DNA of 64,000 nucleotides from Paenibacillus bovis (GCA_007679095.1 VEFU01000018.1:1-64000); one strand, 5' to 3'. Counted from the first letter of the stretch, positions 44,207-53,482 are shown. The notes: a model not told the origin generated them from the letters alone. Program-made: numbers and translations.

Positions 44207-45718
44207 ATGAGGAAAACTCAAAAGAATATTTTAATTATCATGTCGGATGAACAAAGATGGGATACGTTGGGCTCCCATGGGAACCCAACATCGGTTACTC
44301 CAAATATTGATGCACTTGCAAAAAGTGGAATGTCGATGGACAGGTGCTATACCGTTAATCCATTATGCTGTCCAGCAAGAGCAAGCTTATGGACAGGGTT
44401 AATGCCTCACGAACATCATGTGATGGGAAATTGGAGGAGAATTAGACCAGATTTGCAAGATGAGGGACTTATAAAGAATTTTAAAGAGGCTGGTTATCAT
44501 ACCATTTATACCGGTAAATGGCATGTTCCAGGAACAACTCCAAGTAAATTCCATTTTAATGATATGTCTTCTATCCCAGCGATATTAAATGGAAGGGATA
44601 GAGGGCGATTTATAGAACCATATCGAGAATATGCTTATTCAAAAGGATATGAACTCGTAGATTCACATGTGGAGAATCTTACAAAGGCAGATCTAGAAAA
44701 AATGAATCAGCCAGGTAAGGCTCCTTGTGGAAAATCAGAAATTTTATTGGAAGATTATTTAGAAACGTGGCAAACGAAGCAATTTCTCGATGCGCTAGAA
44801 CGTAGACCAGATAAGCAGCCATTTTTTGCAGTATGTTCCTATAATGCACCTCATTTTCCTATGATTGTACCAGAACCTTACGACACAATAGTCTCGCCTG
44901 AAGAAGTTGTTTTACCTCCAAATTTTTGCAAGGGAATAGATGGGAAAGCAACAGAAGTTTTTAATTCAGGATATGAAAAGTTGGCCAATCTAGATGAGTA
45001 CGAGTGGAGGAGATTTATTGCTCATTATTTAGGATTTTGTGCCTTAATTGATGATCAGGTCGGAGAAATCACTCATTATTTGAAACAGAAGGGTATTTTC
45101 AATGACACAATCATTGTGTTTGTTTCTGATCATGGTGATATGATGGGCTCCCATGGATTAGTAGAAAAAGGATTCCCATTACACTATGAAGAAGCTTTAC
45201 GTGTCCCTCTAATCATAGCAAACTATGGTGAGATAAAAGATGGGAAAAGTGAAGAATTAGTCGCCCTTATCGATTTATTACCTACGATTGCAGAGCTTAC
45301 AGGAGTACCAATTCAACAAAGAGTCGAGGGTCGATCATTTGCTAATCTTTTAATAGGGAACGGTACTACTAGAATAAGAGAGTATGTCCTAGCAGAATCA
45401 TTTAAATTTGATGGAAATGAAGGGGGAGCTGGTGAGTATATTAATGCGGAGGACTTTAACCCAAATATAGATAGTGTTAATTATTCGATTCGTACGAAAG
45501 ACTATAAATATATATTCAGATTTAGTGATAAGGAAGAATTATACGACATCCAAAATGACCCATATGAAAATATCAATCTTGCAGATATAGAGGAACAGCT
45601 ACAACCATTACAATTTATGCGTGAACTTTTACTTATCGAAATGAAGAAAACAAATCCAGTGCTAGACGTAGCAGTCAAAAATAAGCTTTCACAGCTAGTG
45701 CAAAAGGAACATTTGTAA
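44207..45718 (+). CDS. S1-type sulfatase, cytoplasmic, variant motif CCPAR
   Basis: I chose the ATG at 44207, ten bases after AAGGGG; a TTG at 44198 is too close. The motif is CCPAR with the modifiable Cys at residue 54, again with Ala for Ser. The first metal cluster is MSDEQRWDTLGSHGN and the second SDHGDMMGSHGLVEKG. It is the second gene of the three-sulfatase run. Its insert SSIPAILNGRDRGRF is not shared with its neighbours. Confidence 0.89.
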   Translation: MRKTQKNILIIMSDEQRWDTLGSHGNPTSVTPNIDALAKSGMSMDRCYTVNPLCCPARASLWTGLMPHEHHVMGNWRRIRPDLQDEGLIKNFKEAGYHTIYTGKWHVPGTTPSKFHFNDMSSIPAILNGRDRGRFIEPYREYAYSKGYELVDSHVENLTKADLEKMNQPGKAPCGKSEILLEDYLETWQTKQFLDALERRPDKQPFFAVCSYNAPHFPMIVPEPYDTIVSPEEVVLPPNFCKGIDGKATEVFNSGYEKLANLDEYEWRRFIAHYLGFCALIDDQVGEITHYLKQKGIFNDTIIVFVSDHGDMMGSHGLVEKGFPLHYEEALRVPLIIANYGEIKDGKSEELVALIDLLPTIAELTGVPIQQRVEGRSFANLLIGNGTTRIREYVLAESFKFDGNEGGAGEYINAEDFNPNIDSVNYSIRTKDYKYIFRFSDKEELYDIQNDPYENINLADIEEQLQPLQFMRELLLIEMKKTNPVLDVAVKNKLSQLVQKEHL

Positions 45719-45749
45719 AAAAGATGACACAGAGGAGATGTATAAATTA

Positions 45750-47189
45750 GTGAAACCAAATATTTTATGGATTTGTACGGATCAACAGCGTTTTGATTCA
45801 TTAGGATGTTACGGAAATGAACTTGTAAAAACACCCAATATAGATAAATTAGCAGAAAGAGGAGTACTTTTTGAAAATTGTTTTAGTCAAAGTCCTGTAT
45901 GTACACCAAGTCGTGCTAGCTTCCTTACAGGTAGGTATCCACGAACAACCCGTTGTAGACAAAACGGTCAAGCTATTCCTAAGGATGAGAAACTAATTAC
46001 AAAATTGCTTGCAGATGCAGGATATATTTGTGGTTTATCTGGAAAACTGCATATTTCCCCATGTCATCCATCTGTTGCTCCAATTAAAGAAAATAGGATT
46101 GATGATGGTTATGCTCAGTTTCACTGGTCGCATCACGCTACACCGGAATGGCCTACAAATGAATATGTCCAGTGGTTACAGGAAAAAGGGCAGAAATTCA
46201 AAAGAGAAAATGTAGAAGAAAGTAATTATGTACAATATGGTCCTGATGCGGAATATCATCAAACAACTTGGTGCACGGAAAAAGCAATTCAATTCATCGA
46301 ATCTAATAAAGATTATGATCGACCATGGCTTTTTTCTGTAAATATATTTGATCCGCATCACCCGTTTGATCCGTCTAAAGCGTACTTACAGCGATATTTA
46401 GAAAGAATGGATGAAATTCCATTGCCAAATTATAAAGTGGGAGAGTCAGAAAACAAACCTATTTACCAACAAATTGATCATAACGGTGCATATGGAATGA
46501 AAGGGAACTTAGCATACTCTGAGATGAATGATTATGACCACCGATTATTACGTGCAGCCTATTTTGCAATGGTAGACTTAATCGATGAACAAGTAGGTCG
46601 CATGATAGCAACACTAGAGAAAACAGGACAATTGGAAAATACGATTATCATTTTTATGTCAGATCATGGAGAATTATTAGGTGACCACGGAATATATTTG
46701 AAGGGGCCACACTTTTATGAGGCTTCAGTGAAGGTGCCACTTATCATTTCATGGCCTAAGAAGATAAAAGGTAATCGAAGAATTGATAGACTAGTAGAGT
46801 TAGTTGACCTTGCTCCTACATTACTTGAAGCTGCAGGTATACCTATTTATGAGGGAATGCAAGGACGATCATTGTATGAATTACTGATCAATGAAGATGT
46901 GGATTATTCATTCCGTGAGGATGTGTATTGTGAACACTATAATGCGAATTTTAAACACGGGGAACATGTAGCATTTGCTACAATGGTGAGAACGGAAAGA
47001 TATAAGTTAATAGCGTATCATGGAGAGAGTACGGGAGAGTTATACGATTTAGAAGTGGATCCTTTTGAATATGTAAACGAATGGAATAATCCAGAATATA
47101 GATCTGTAAAGCTAGAATTATATCAGCGGTTATGTGATCGGATGGCTGAAACTGTAGATCCATTACCTGTTAGACAATCGGTATGGTAA
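45750..47189 (+). CDS. S1-type sulfatase, cytoplasmic (CTPSR), paralog of the 23028 sulfatase
   Basis: I chose the GTG at 45750 because the product (M-KPNILWICTDQQRF) then aligns with the start of the sulfatase at 23028; an ATG at 45738 touches the GAGGAG site. The modifiable Cys is residue 51 in CTPSR. The second metal cluster MSDHGELLGDHGIYLKG is identical to that of the paralog. One copy belongs to the operator C unit and one to the importer operon, so the same chemistry is available under two controls. Confidence 0.91.
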   Translation: MKPNILWICTDQQRFDSLGCYGNELVKTPNIDKLAERGVLFENCFSQSPVCTPSRASFLTGRYPRTTRCRQNGQAIPKDEKLITKLLADAGYICGLSGKLHISPCHPSVAPIKENRIDDGYAQFHWSHHATPEWPTNEYVQWLQEKGQKFKRENVEESNYVQYGPDAEYHQTTWCTEKAIQFIESNKDYDRPWLFSVNIFDPHHPFDPSKAYLQRYLERMDEIPLPNYKVGESENKPIYQQIDHNGAYGMKGNLAYSEMNDYDHRLLRAAYFAMVDLIDEQVGRMIATLEKTGQLENTIIIFMSDHGELLGDHGIYLKGPHFYEASVKVPLIISWPKKIKGNRRIDRLVELVDLAPTLLEAAGIPIYEGMQGRSLYELLINEDVDYSFREDVYCEHYNANFKHGEHVAFATMVRTERYKLIAYHGESTGELYDLEVDPFEYVNEWNNPEYRSVKLELYQRLCDRMAETVDPLPVRQSVW

Positions 47190-47219
47190 AAGAACATGAG
47201 GTTGGGACATAACCATTTG

Positions 47220-47700
47220 ACTTGAATGTAAATCCGAACAATGTAAGTGTAGCTATAACGCTTCGGAAATACACTTCGCTTTCCGCGGGCTTAGAAAAGT
47301 GAAAGGCGCTTGGGACTTGAAGGAAGGCTAATTTCGCAACATCCTGTTGCAACGCCTTCCTGACCCGCCTCGTGTGGGCCCGCGACAAGCAAATGTTCTG
47401 AGACAATGAAAGGCGTTTTTTGCTTTTCATGTCTCAGGTTATTTGACCTCGAGCCGATAGCGCCTACAACTAGACAAGGCTCTGAGCCTCCTCGGCGCTA
47501 AACGCCTGTCTAGCTTAGGCTCCTAGCGGCTAGCGAACGATCCAATCCTTTCCCTACGATAAGTCAACATTGGCTCGTTCCCTCGCCGTGTTTTCTTTAT
47601 CTCAGTACAGGATTGGCTCCCGTTCGTACGCCGCTGATCAGTCGCCTTCGCTTTTCTGCCTGCGGGGTCTCATCGAGGCCTTTATTCCCGCAGTCAATCA
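47220..47700. repeat. Composite MITE-like intergenic repeat, with covarying copy 2
   Basis: A 480-base GC-rich, gene-free stretch. Segment 47383-47454 is the reverse complement of 20424-20499, sharing CGACAAGCAAATGTTCTGA and CTCAGGTTATTTGACCTCGA ends; the inner stem is GAGAC/GTCTC instead of GATTC/GAATC. Other parts hold CGCTTTCCGCGGGC cores and nested palindromes. Several elements seem to have inserted side by side. No transposase is present. Confidence 0.65.
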
Positions 47701-47866
47701 TGTATACTAAAAATACACCACAGAGAACGGAAATAATGCTAGTGGTAGTTGTCTATACGATGCATGTATAAGTTAGATTCAACTTTTTAAAGCTTTATTT
47801 CCATGGTAGGAGTCTTCGTGTATTTCCTCCGCTGATAACCATAAAATTTTTGTAATTGAAAAGGTG

Positions 47867-47909
47867 ACCGAACTATCTTGTTCTAAAATCAAGTTATAGT
47901 TCGGTTTTT
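47867..47909. terminator. Terminator overlapping the 3' end of AraC regulator 2
   Basis: ACCGAACTAT pairs with ATAGTTCGGT. T-runs flank it on the plus strand, and the stop codon of the AraC gene lies in its loop. It can block plus-strand read-through into the AraC gene and may end the AraC transcript. Confidence 0.65.
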
Positions 47910-48812
47910 ATTTGCATCGATATTCCTCTGTCCAGCCTCATTTTTTTTCTCCCTTATTTCTTTTATATCCTCATAACCTACATACTTCGTTGGGGATACT
48001 CCGAAGAAGTTTTTGAAGGCGCGAGAGAAGGAGTATAAATCTGAGTATCCGAGTGAGTAGGCGATTTCTGTAATGGAAAATGACTTTTCGGATAACATTT
48101 CTTTTGCTCTGTTCATTTTTAGTGACAGGAGATATTGTACAGGTGTTATTCCAAACTCATTGACGAATTCTTTTGTGAAATGGGAGCGGTGAACTCCTAT
48201 ATATTTTGCAACATCTCTTACAGTAATATCTTCCGTATAGTGGGTATCCATATATTGTTTACTTTTCTGAATCCAGTTTACAGGTGTTATGGTAGATAGC
48301 TTACGAGATGATGCTTCAACAGATAAATGATGTAGTAATTTAAAAATAAAACTTAAGCGTTGGAGCTCATCGTCTTTTAAATACTGTTGAAAGTGACGAA
48401 TGATTTCTTGTAAAACTTCTATAATTTTGTCTGTAATAAAACTTTCAATGTGGAAGGAATAGGGGGTAAAACCAATTCTGTTTAATAAAGAAACTATTTG
48501 TTTGCCATCTAGTGCTAACCAGAATAATTCTAAACAATCATCAGGGTCCGTTATATAATAATGAGTTTGTTTAGGAAAAAGGCAAAATACATCGCCTTTT
48601 TTGAGTTCTTTCGTCATGTTTCCTTGAACGAGTTTACCTTTTCCGTTTAGTACAAAATGGAGACTATAATAGTTAATGATCCTTGGGCCAATTTTGAAAT
48701 GGGGCTTCGTTCGATTGTGTCCTGCTCTAATCGGCCATATGCCTCCGTTTTTCTCCAATGGGGTCGTATAGTATAACCAATGTTCAGCGTATTCGTGTGC
48801 ATATTCCTGCAT
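47889..48812 (-). CDS. AraC-family transcriptional regulator 2
   Basis: A 307 aa paralog of the regulator at 10336-11205, matching it from the first residues (MQEYAHEYAEHW). It has a cupin-like sensing half (SLHFVLNGKGKL, ELKKGDVFCLFP) and a C-terminal double helix-turn-helix (DVAKYIGVHRSHF and EIAYSLGYSDLYSFSRAFK), then a short basic tail. The first recognition helices of the two paralogs are nearly the same, which fits nearly identical operators. AGGAGG precedes the ATG. It is divergent from a sulfatase gene with operator F between. Confidence 0.9.
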   Translation of the reverse strand: MQEYAHEYAEHWLYYTTPLEKNGGIWPIRAGHNRTKPHFKIGPRIINYYSLHFVLNGKGKLVQGNMTKELKKGDVFCLFPKQTHYYITDPDDCLELFWLALDGKQIVSLLNRIGFTPYSFHIESFITDKIIEVLQEIIRHFQQYLKDDELQRLSFIFKLLHHLSVEASSRKLSTITPVNWIQKSKQYMDTHYTEDITVRDVAKYIGVHRSHFTKEFVNEFGITPVQYLLSLKMNRAKEMLSEKSFSITEIAYSLGYSDLYSFSRAFKNFFGVSPTKYVGYEDIKEIREKKNEAGQRNIDANKNRTIT

Positions 48813-48943
48813 AACAGAACCTCCTAACTTGGATTCCCCATCGTTGTTTTATCCATAGTGGAATATAGTATATTTTCATTTTATTATGAAAAATATGAGA
48901 ATGGCAAGAGGGAATTCGCTGTATGGACTAACATGTATTTCAA

Positions 48944-49008
48944 ACAACAAATTGATAACCTTTAACCTAACATAATGACATTTTTTCATCTTGATTATTC
49001 TATATAAT
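48944..49008 (+). promoter_or_regulatory. Operator F and -10 box between AraC 2 and a sulfatase gene
   Basis: ACAACAAATTGATA (48944-48957) and CTAACATAATGACA (48967-48980) have a 23-base period. A perfect TATAAT (49003-49008) follows after 22 bases. It shares the GATA/GACA endings with operator E. Confidence 0.7.
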
Positions 49009-49049
49009 TAAGATGAAACTAGTTAATGAAAATGAAAGGTCTGAAGTTA

Positions 49050-50390
49050 ATGACAAAGAAAAAGAATGTTCTTTTTATCATGACAGATCAACAGCGGGCC
49101 GATTCAATAGGGCCAAATCGCGTTAAATATGCAGATTATCCCAATATGGAAAAGCTGCGTAGTGAATCTATTGCGTTTGATAACTTTTTTACTGCTGCAT
49201 CACCTTGTGTACCATCGCGACATACGTTCCTCACAGGAAGACATCCTTGGAAGACAGGTGTTTCCGGAAATGCTAAGTTTAGCACTGGTAAAGAAACAAC
49301 GTGGATGTCGATATTGCGTGAATATGGATATAGAAGTGTTTCGGTTGGAAAAACACACATGATTCACGCTGGTAGTTTCCATATTCAAGTTCCAGTCGGT
49401 AATTCATTCGGGAATCAAGATGGTTGGAATCATTTTGAACCAGTAGCAACTCCAGAGTCCGATGATAACTACTTTGATATTCAGGTAGCAAGACGGGCAT
49501 GTGACGCACTAGAGAAATTGAGTACTCGTGAACCATTCGCTATGTTTGTAGGTTTTCATGCACCTCATGAACCATATGTCATGCCTGAAAAATATTTAGA
49601 TTTTTGTAGACCAGAAGATATTGAGTTACCGGATAATATTAATTCAGAAGAATATGCTAGTAAATCTGAATCCTTCCGGAGACGCCACGATCACTTTAAA
49701 AAAATGTTTGGTAATATCTCTGAAGATATGAAGCGAAAAGGGATTGCGGCACATTATTGTTTGTTAAAGATGATTGATGATTGTATTGGAATGATTAAAG
49801 ATAAACTAATAGAACAGAATTTACTAGATAACACGATTATCATCTTTTGTGCAGATCATGGTGATTTATTAGGAGAGCATGGCTTATTTAATAAAGCAGC
49901 AACACATTATGATGCGGAATCAAGGGTTCCATTTATGATTCGTATTCCTGACGGCAGTAAGGCAGGAGAAAGCATCAATCATTTGGCATCAAGTGTAGAC
50001 TTTGTGCCGACTTTATTTGATCTGATGGGACTTACACCAGATGTTTCTTTACCTGGCCATTCATTAGTTCCAGCCATGAATGAAGGAAAAGAAATTCGAG
50101 ACTATGTAACTCTCGCAGACGGTAATGGAACAATGGGGATCCGTACAAAAGAATACAAGCTATGGTATAACCCTCATCATAGAGATGGTGAAATGTATGA
50201 CCTAGTTAATGATCCAGGAGAGATGAACAATTTATACAACAAACAGGAATTTGCTAAGCTTCGTAGTGAATTATTTGAATTAATGTTACATGCTAGATTA
50301 ATTGATGATGACCGTGATAATAAACCGACGAAACGCGATTGGTTGTTACATGATGAAGTGAAAGCATCGAATGAACCTGAAGTAGTTTAA
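49050..50390 (+). CDS. S1-type sulfatase, cytoplasmic (CVPSR)
   Basis: I chose the ATG at 49050, ten bases after AAAGG; an ATG at 49026 would leave a leader of only about ten bases after the promoter. The modifiable Cys is residue 53 in CVPSR and the first metal cluster is MTDQQRADSIG. The second is CADHGDLLGEHGLFNK. At 446 aa it is the shortest of the nine. It is transcribed alone from operator F and ends at a long hairpin. Confidence 0.9.
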   Translation: MTKKKNVLFIMTDQQRADSIGPNRVKYADYPNMEKLRSESIAFDNFFTAASPCVPSRHTFLTGRHPWKTGVSGNAKFSTGKETTWMSILREYGYRSVSVGKTHMIHAGSFHIQVPVGNSFGNQDGWNHFEPVATPESDDNYFDIQVARRACDALEKLSTREPFAMFVGFHAPHEPYVMPEKYLDFCRPEDIELPDNINSEEYASKSESFRRRHDHFKKMFGNISEDMKRKGIAAHYCLLKMIDDCIGMIKDKLIEQNLLDNTIIIFCADHGDLLGEHGLFNKAATHYDAESRVPFMIRIPDGSKAGESINHLASSVDFVPTLFDLMGLTPDVSLPGHSLVPAMNEGKEIRDYVTLADGNGTMGIRTKEYKLWYNPHHRDGEMYDLVNDPGEMNNLYNKQEFAKLRSELFELMLHARLIDDDRDNKPTKRDWLLHDEVKASNEPEVV

Positions 50391-50487
50391 ATTCAAAATC
50401 GGATGATGACTAGGATTGTCACGTCCTGTGGCATCTGCAAATATTAGTGCCACCGTGATTGTTTTGAGTCATATTTTGCAGCATTTC

Positions 50488-50547
50488 CCTTCTACAAAAA
50501 GTTTATGAGGTATACTCCCCCACCTCATAAATTTTTTGTAGAAGGGG
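50488..50547. terminator. Long hairpin terminator
   Basis: Arms at 50488-50512 and 50522-50547 (CCTTCTACAAAAA...ATGAGGT against ACCTCAT...TTTTTGTAGAAGG) form a stem of more than 20 pairs with A and T tracts inside. It isolates the sulfatase from the GH43-GH2 operon. Confidence 0.75.
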
Positions 50548-50585
50548 TAATTCAAGAAAATTTCAGATTGTTTTGCTAGATTTGA

Positions 50586-50653
50586 TTGTAAATAGAAAGA
50601 AAGTTTCGTATAATCTACTCAACGATGTTTGAAAACGATAACAAAGATTATCG
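50586..50653 (+). promoter_or_regulatory. Sigma-A promoter with cre and LacI-type operator
   Basis: TTGTAA (50586-50591) and TATAAT (50609-50614) are 17 bases apart. Downstream, TTGAAAACGATAACA (50629-50643) fits the cre consensus, and CGATAACAAAGATTATCG (50636-50653) is a perfect 6+6 inverted repeat overlapping it. This suits roadblock repression by CcpA, by the LacI-type regulator at 53774, or by both. Confidence 0.7.
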
Positions 50654-50686
50654 TACTTGAATACAATCGTGAGGAGGCGACTAGCA

Positions 50687-51646
50687 ATGTCTTATTCCAG
50701 TACAGATGTTATTACGTATAAAAACCCTGTCGGGGGCATGAGTAATATTGGTGACCCCTTTGTATTGAAGACAGAAGGTTCATACTACATGTATGCAACA
50801 TCTGCTCCAAATGGATTTAAAGTATGGCAATCCGACAACCTTGTTGATTGGGAAGAAAAAGGACTAGCTTATTCGAAAGATGATCAACCTGTAGTATGGG
50901 GAACAGAAGCTTTTTGGGCACCAGAGGTAATATTCCATCGAAATCAATATTACATGACCTATAGTGCACGTAATCAAGAAGGACATTTACGTATTGCAGT
51001 AGCAACTAGTCAAGATCCACTTGGTCCATTTATTGATATTAATAGAGATATCGTAAAAGAAGAGGGTTCTTTTATTGATGCTCATATATTCATAGATGAA
51101 GATGGAACACCCTATTGCTATTATGTAAGGGATTGCTCGGAGAATATTATCGATGGACAACATGTCAGTCAGATATTCGTTCAAAAGATGAATGATGAAC
51201 TAACAGAGTTATTAGGAGAACCGCAGCTAGTTATTCAACCAGATTGTGAATGGGAAGTGATAGCTGGTAACTATCAATGGAATGAGGGTCCTTTTGTATT
51301 AAAACATGAAGGCAAGTACTATCTCATGTATTCTGCTAATCTATACGCAAGCTCAGATTACAGTGTAGGATATGCAGTTGCAACAAACCCAATGGGTCCA
51401 TTTGAAAAGGCAGAAGAAAATCCAATTCTAGTTAAGGATATGAGTGCAGGAATTTCTGGGCCAGGTCATAATAGCGTAACAGTTGGACCTGATAACGAAA
51501 CGCTTTATATTGTTTATCATATTCATACACATCCTGATAAACCGAGTGGCAATCGACAAATGGCGATTGATCGTTTGTACTTCGAAGATGGTAAATTAAA
51601 GGTTGACGGACCAACTTCAGATGAACAAGAAATTAAATTAAAATAG
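50687..51646 (+). CDS. GH43 glycosidase, single-domain, cytoplasmic
   Basis: A compact 319 aa propeller glycosidase. The ATG at 50687 follows GAGGAGG, so the longer reading from 50657 is rejected. The full GH43 triad is present: Asp23 (GDPFV), Asp131 (IDAHIF) and Glu200 (NEGPFV), plus FWAPEV and SGPGHNSV. No signal peptide is seen. GH43 enzymes remove arabinofuranose, xylose or galactose units. It is co-transcribed with the GH2 gene 26 bases downstream. Confidence 0.88.
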   Translation: MSYSSTDVITYKNPVGGMSNIGDPFVLKTEGSYYMYATSAPNGFKVWQSDNLVDWEEKGLAYSKDDQPVVWGTEAFWAPEVIFHRNQYYMTYSARNQEGHLRIAVATSQDPLGPFIDINRDIVKEEGSFIDAHIFIDEDGTPYCYYVRDCSENIIDGQHVSQIFVQKMNDELTELLGEPQLVIQPDCEWEVIAGNYQWNEGPFVLKHEGKYYLMYSANLYASSDYSVGYAVATNPMGPFEKAEENPILVKDMSAGISGPGHNSVTVGPDNETLYIVYHIHTHPDKPSGNRQMAIDRLYFEDGKLKVDGPTSDEQEIKLK

Positions 51647-51672
51647 AGATAACTTTTTAAAGGAGCATACAG

Positions 51673-53475
51673 ATGACTTACAGACAAGAATATCCTCGAC
51701 CGCAGTTAGTAAGGAAAGAATGGTTAAATCTAAATGGCGAGTGGGATTTTGCATTTGATCGAGAGAATGTAGGATTGAAGGAAAAATGGTATAAAAAATC
51801 TAACTTTGACTTGAAAATTAATGTCCCTTTTGCCTATCAGTCGAAATTAAGTGGTATCCATGACCCGTCTTTCTGTGATCATGTTTGGTATAAACGAGAA
51901 TTTACAGTTCCAAAAGAGTGGAATGATAAGCAGGTTATACTTCACTTTGGTGCAGTAGACTATAGGGCTTGGGTTTATGTTAATAGCCAGTTAGTAGGAA
52001 CACATGAGGGTGGTCATACATCATTCTCTTTTGATATTACGGATGCATTAACATGGGAAAAAGAAGAGATTGTCGTTCATGTAGAAGATCCATCTTCAGA
52101 TGAGACAATTCCAAGAGGTAAACAGTTTTGGGAAGAAAAATCTGCAGCTATTTGGTATACGCGTACAACCGGGATTTGGCAAACAGTATGGTTGGAGCCC
52201 GTTCATGAAACGAATATTTCTAAATTACGCTTAACACCAGACTTAGATGCAGGAGATATCATCATTGAATTTGATGTTAATGGGAATTACGCTGAAACAG
52301 AAGTAGAAATTGAAATAAGCTTTAAAGATCAACATGTAGTAACAGATACAATTCAAATTACAGCTCCATATACGAAAAGAGCAATAAACCTATACCAACA
52401 AAAGATTTTTAGGACTGCGTTCCATCATAATGGTTGGAATTGGACGCCAGAAACTCCGAATTTGTTTGATTTGAAAGTTAAATTAATTAACAAAGGTAAA
52501 GAAGTGGTTATTGATGCAATAGATGCATACTTTGGAATGCGCAAAATCCACACGGAGAATGGTATGGTGTATTTAAACAACCGTCCATATTATCAAAAAC
52601 TTGTTCTTGACCAAGGTTATTGGCCAGAAGGCTTGTTAACTGCACCAACGGACGAGGATTTTAAGAAAGATATCGAATTAACAAAAGAAATGGGCTTTAA
52701 TGGCTGTAGAAAACACCAAAAAGTAGAAGATCCACGATTCCTTTATTGGGCAGATAAGTTAGGTTTCCTTGTATGGGGAGAATGTGCAGCATCTCCATAT
52801 TATAGTGAAACTGCGGCTGCTAGATTAACGAAAGAATGGGTTGAAATTGTAGAACGTGATTACAATCACCCTTCCATCGTTACATGGGTGCCTGTGAATG
52901 AAAGTTGGGGAGTACCTACTATTAGGACAAACAAACAGCAACAAAATCATTCGTTAGCACTCTATCATCTAATTCACTCACTTGATGCTACACGTTTAGT
53001 AATTTCAAATGATGGATGGGAATTGACTAAAACAGATATTTGCGCAATTCATAATTACAACCATGGTAGAAAAGAAGAAACAGCTAAATATGAATATTAT
53101 AAGGAATCTTTAGCAACGAAAGATCAGATGCTTAAGTCCCAACCAGCACATCGTGGCATTTATGCTAATGGATTCTCACATGAAGGTGAGCCAATTTTAC
53201 TAACGGAATTTGGTGGAATCGGCTTCAAAGTTGGTGAGGATGCAGGCTGGGGTTATACTTCTGTAAAAACCGAAGAAGAATTTGTCGAAGATTACCGTCG
53301 AATAATGGAAGCTGTTTATGCATCGAAAATTCTACATGGATATTGTTATACGCAATTAACGGATGTAGAGCAAGAAATAAACGGTCTACTAACATACAAT
53401 AGGGAGCCGAAATGTGATCTGAAGAAAATAAGAGAAATAAACGATATGTGGCATTTAAGTATCATTGAACAATAG
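51673..53475 (+). CDS. GH2 family glycoside hydrolase, cytoplasmic
   Basis: The 600 aa protein has the standard GH2 layout: sugar-binding jelly roll (about 1-180), Ig-like domain (about 185-280) and TIM barrel (about 285-595). The acid/base is Glu410 in PVNESWG and the nucleophile Glu512 in LTEFGGIG. It lacks the C-terminal domains of large LacZ enzymes. Family activities include beta-galactosidase, beta-glucuronidase, beta-mannosidase and alpha-L-arabinopyranosidase; I cannot choose between them. AAAGGAG precedes the ATG. It follows the GH43 gene in one operon. Confidence 0.88.
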   Translation: MTYRQEYPRPQLVRKEWLNLNGEWDFAFDRENVGLKEKWYKKSNFDLKINVPFAYQSKLSGIHDPSFCDHVWYKREFTVPKEWNDKQVILHFGAVDYRAWVYVNSQLVGTHEGGHTSFSFDITDALTWEKEEIVVHVEDPSSDETIPRGKQFWEEKSAAIWYTRTTGIWQTVWLEPVHETNISKLRLTPDLDAGDIIIEFDVNGNYAETEVEIEISFKDQHVVTDTIQITAPYTKRAINLYQQKIFRTAFHHNGWNWTPETPNLFDLKVKLINKGKEVVIDAIDAYFGMRKIHTENGMVYLNNRPYYQKLVLDQGYWPEGLLTAPTDEDFKKDIELTKEMGFNGCRKHQKVEDPRFLYWADKLGFLVWGECAASPYYSETAAARLTKEWVEIVERDYNHPSIVTWVPVNESWGVPTIRTNKQQQNHSLALYHLIHSLDATRLVISNDGWELTKTDICAIHNYNHGRKEETAKYEYYKESLATKDQMLKSQPAHRGIYANGFSHEGEPILLTEFGGIGFKVGEDAGWGYTSVKTEEEFVEDYRRIMEAVYASKILHGYCYTQLTDVEQEINGLLTYNREPKCDLKKIREINDMWHLSIIEQ

Positions 53476-53482
53476 AATAAAA

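Noticed and set aside
47170-47430. An 86-codon minus-strand reading frame across the composite repeat
   Set aside because: It consists of repeat sequence (the CGCTTTCCGC core) and resembles no protein; such frames are common in these GC-rich elements.
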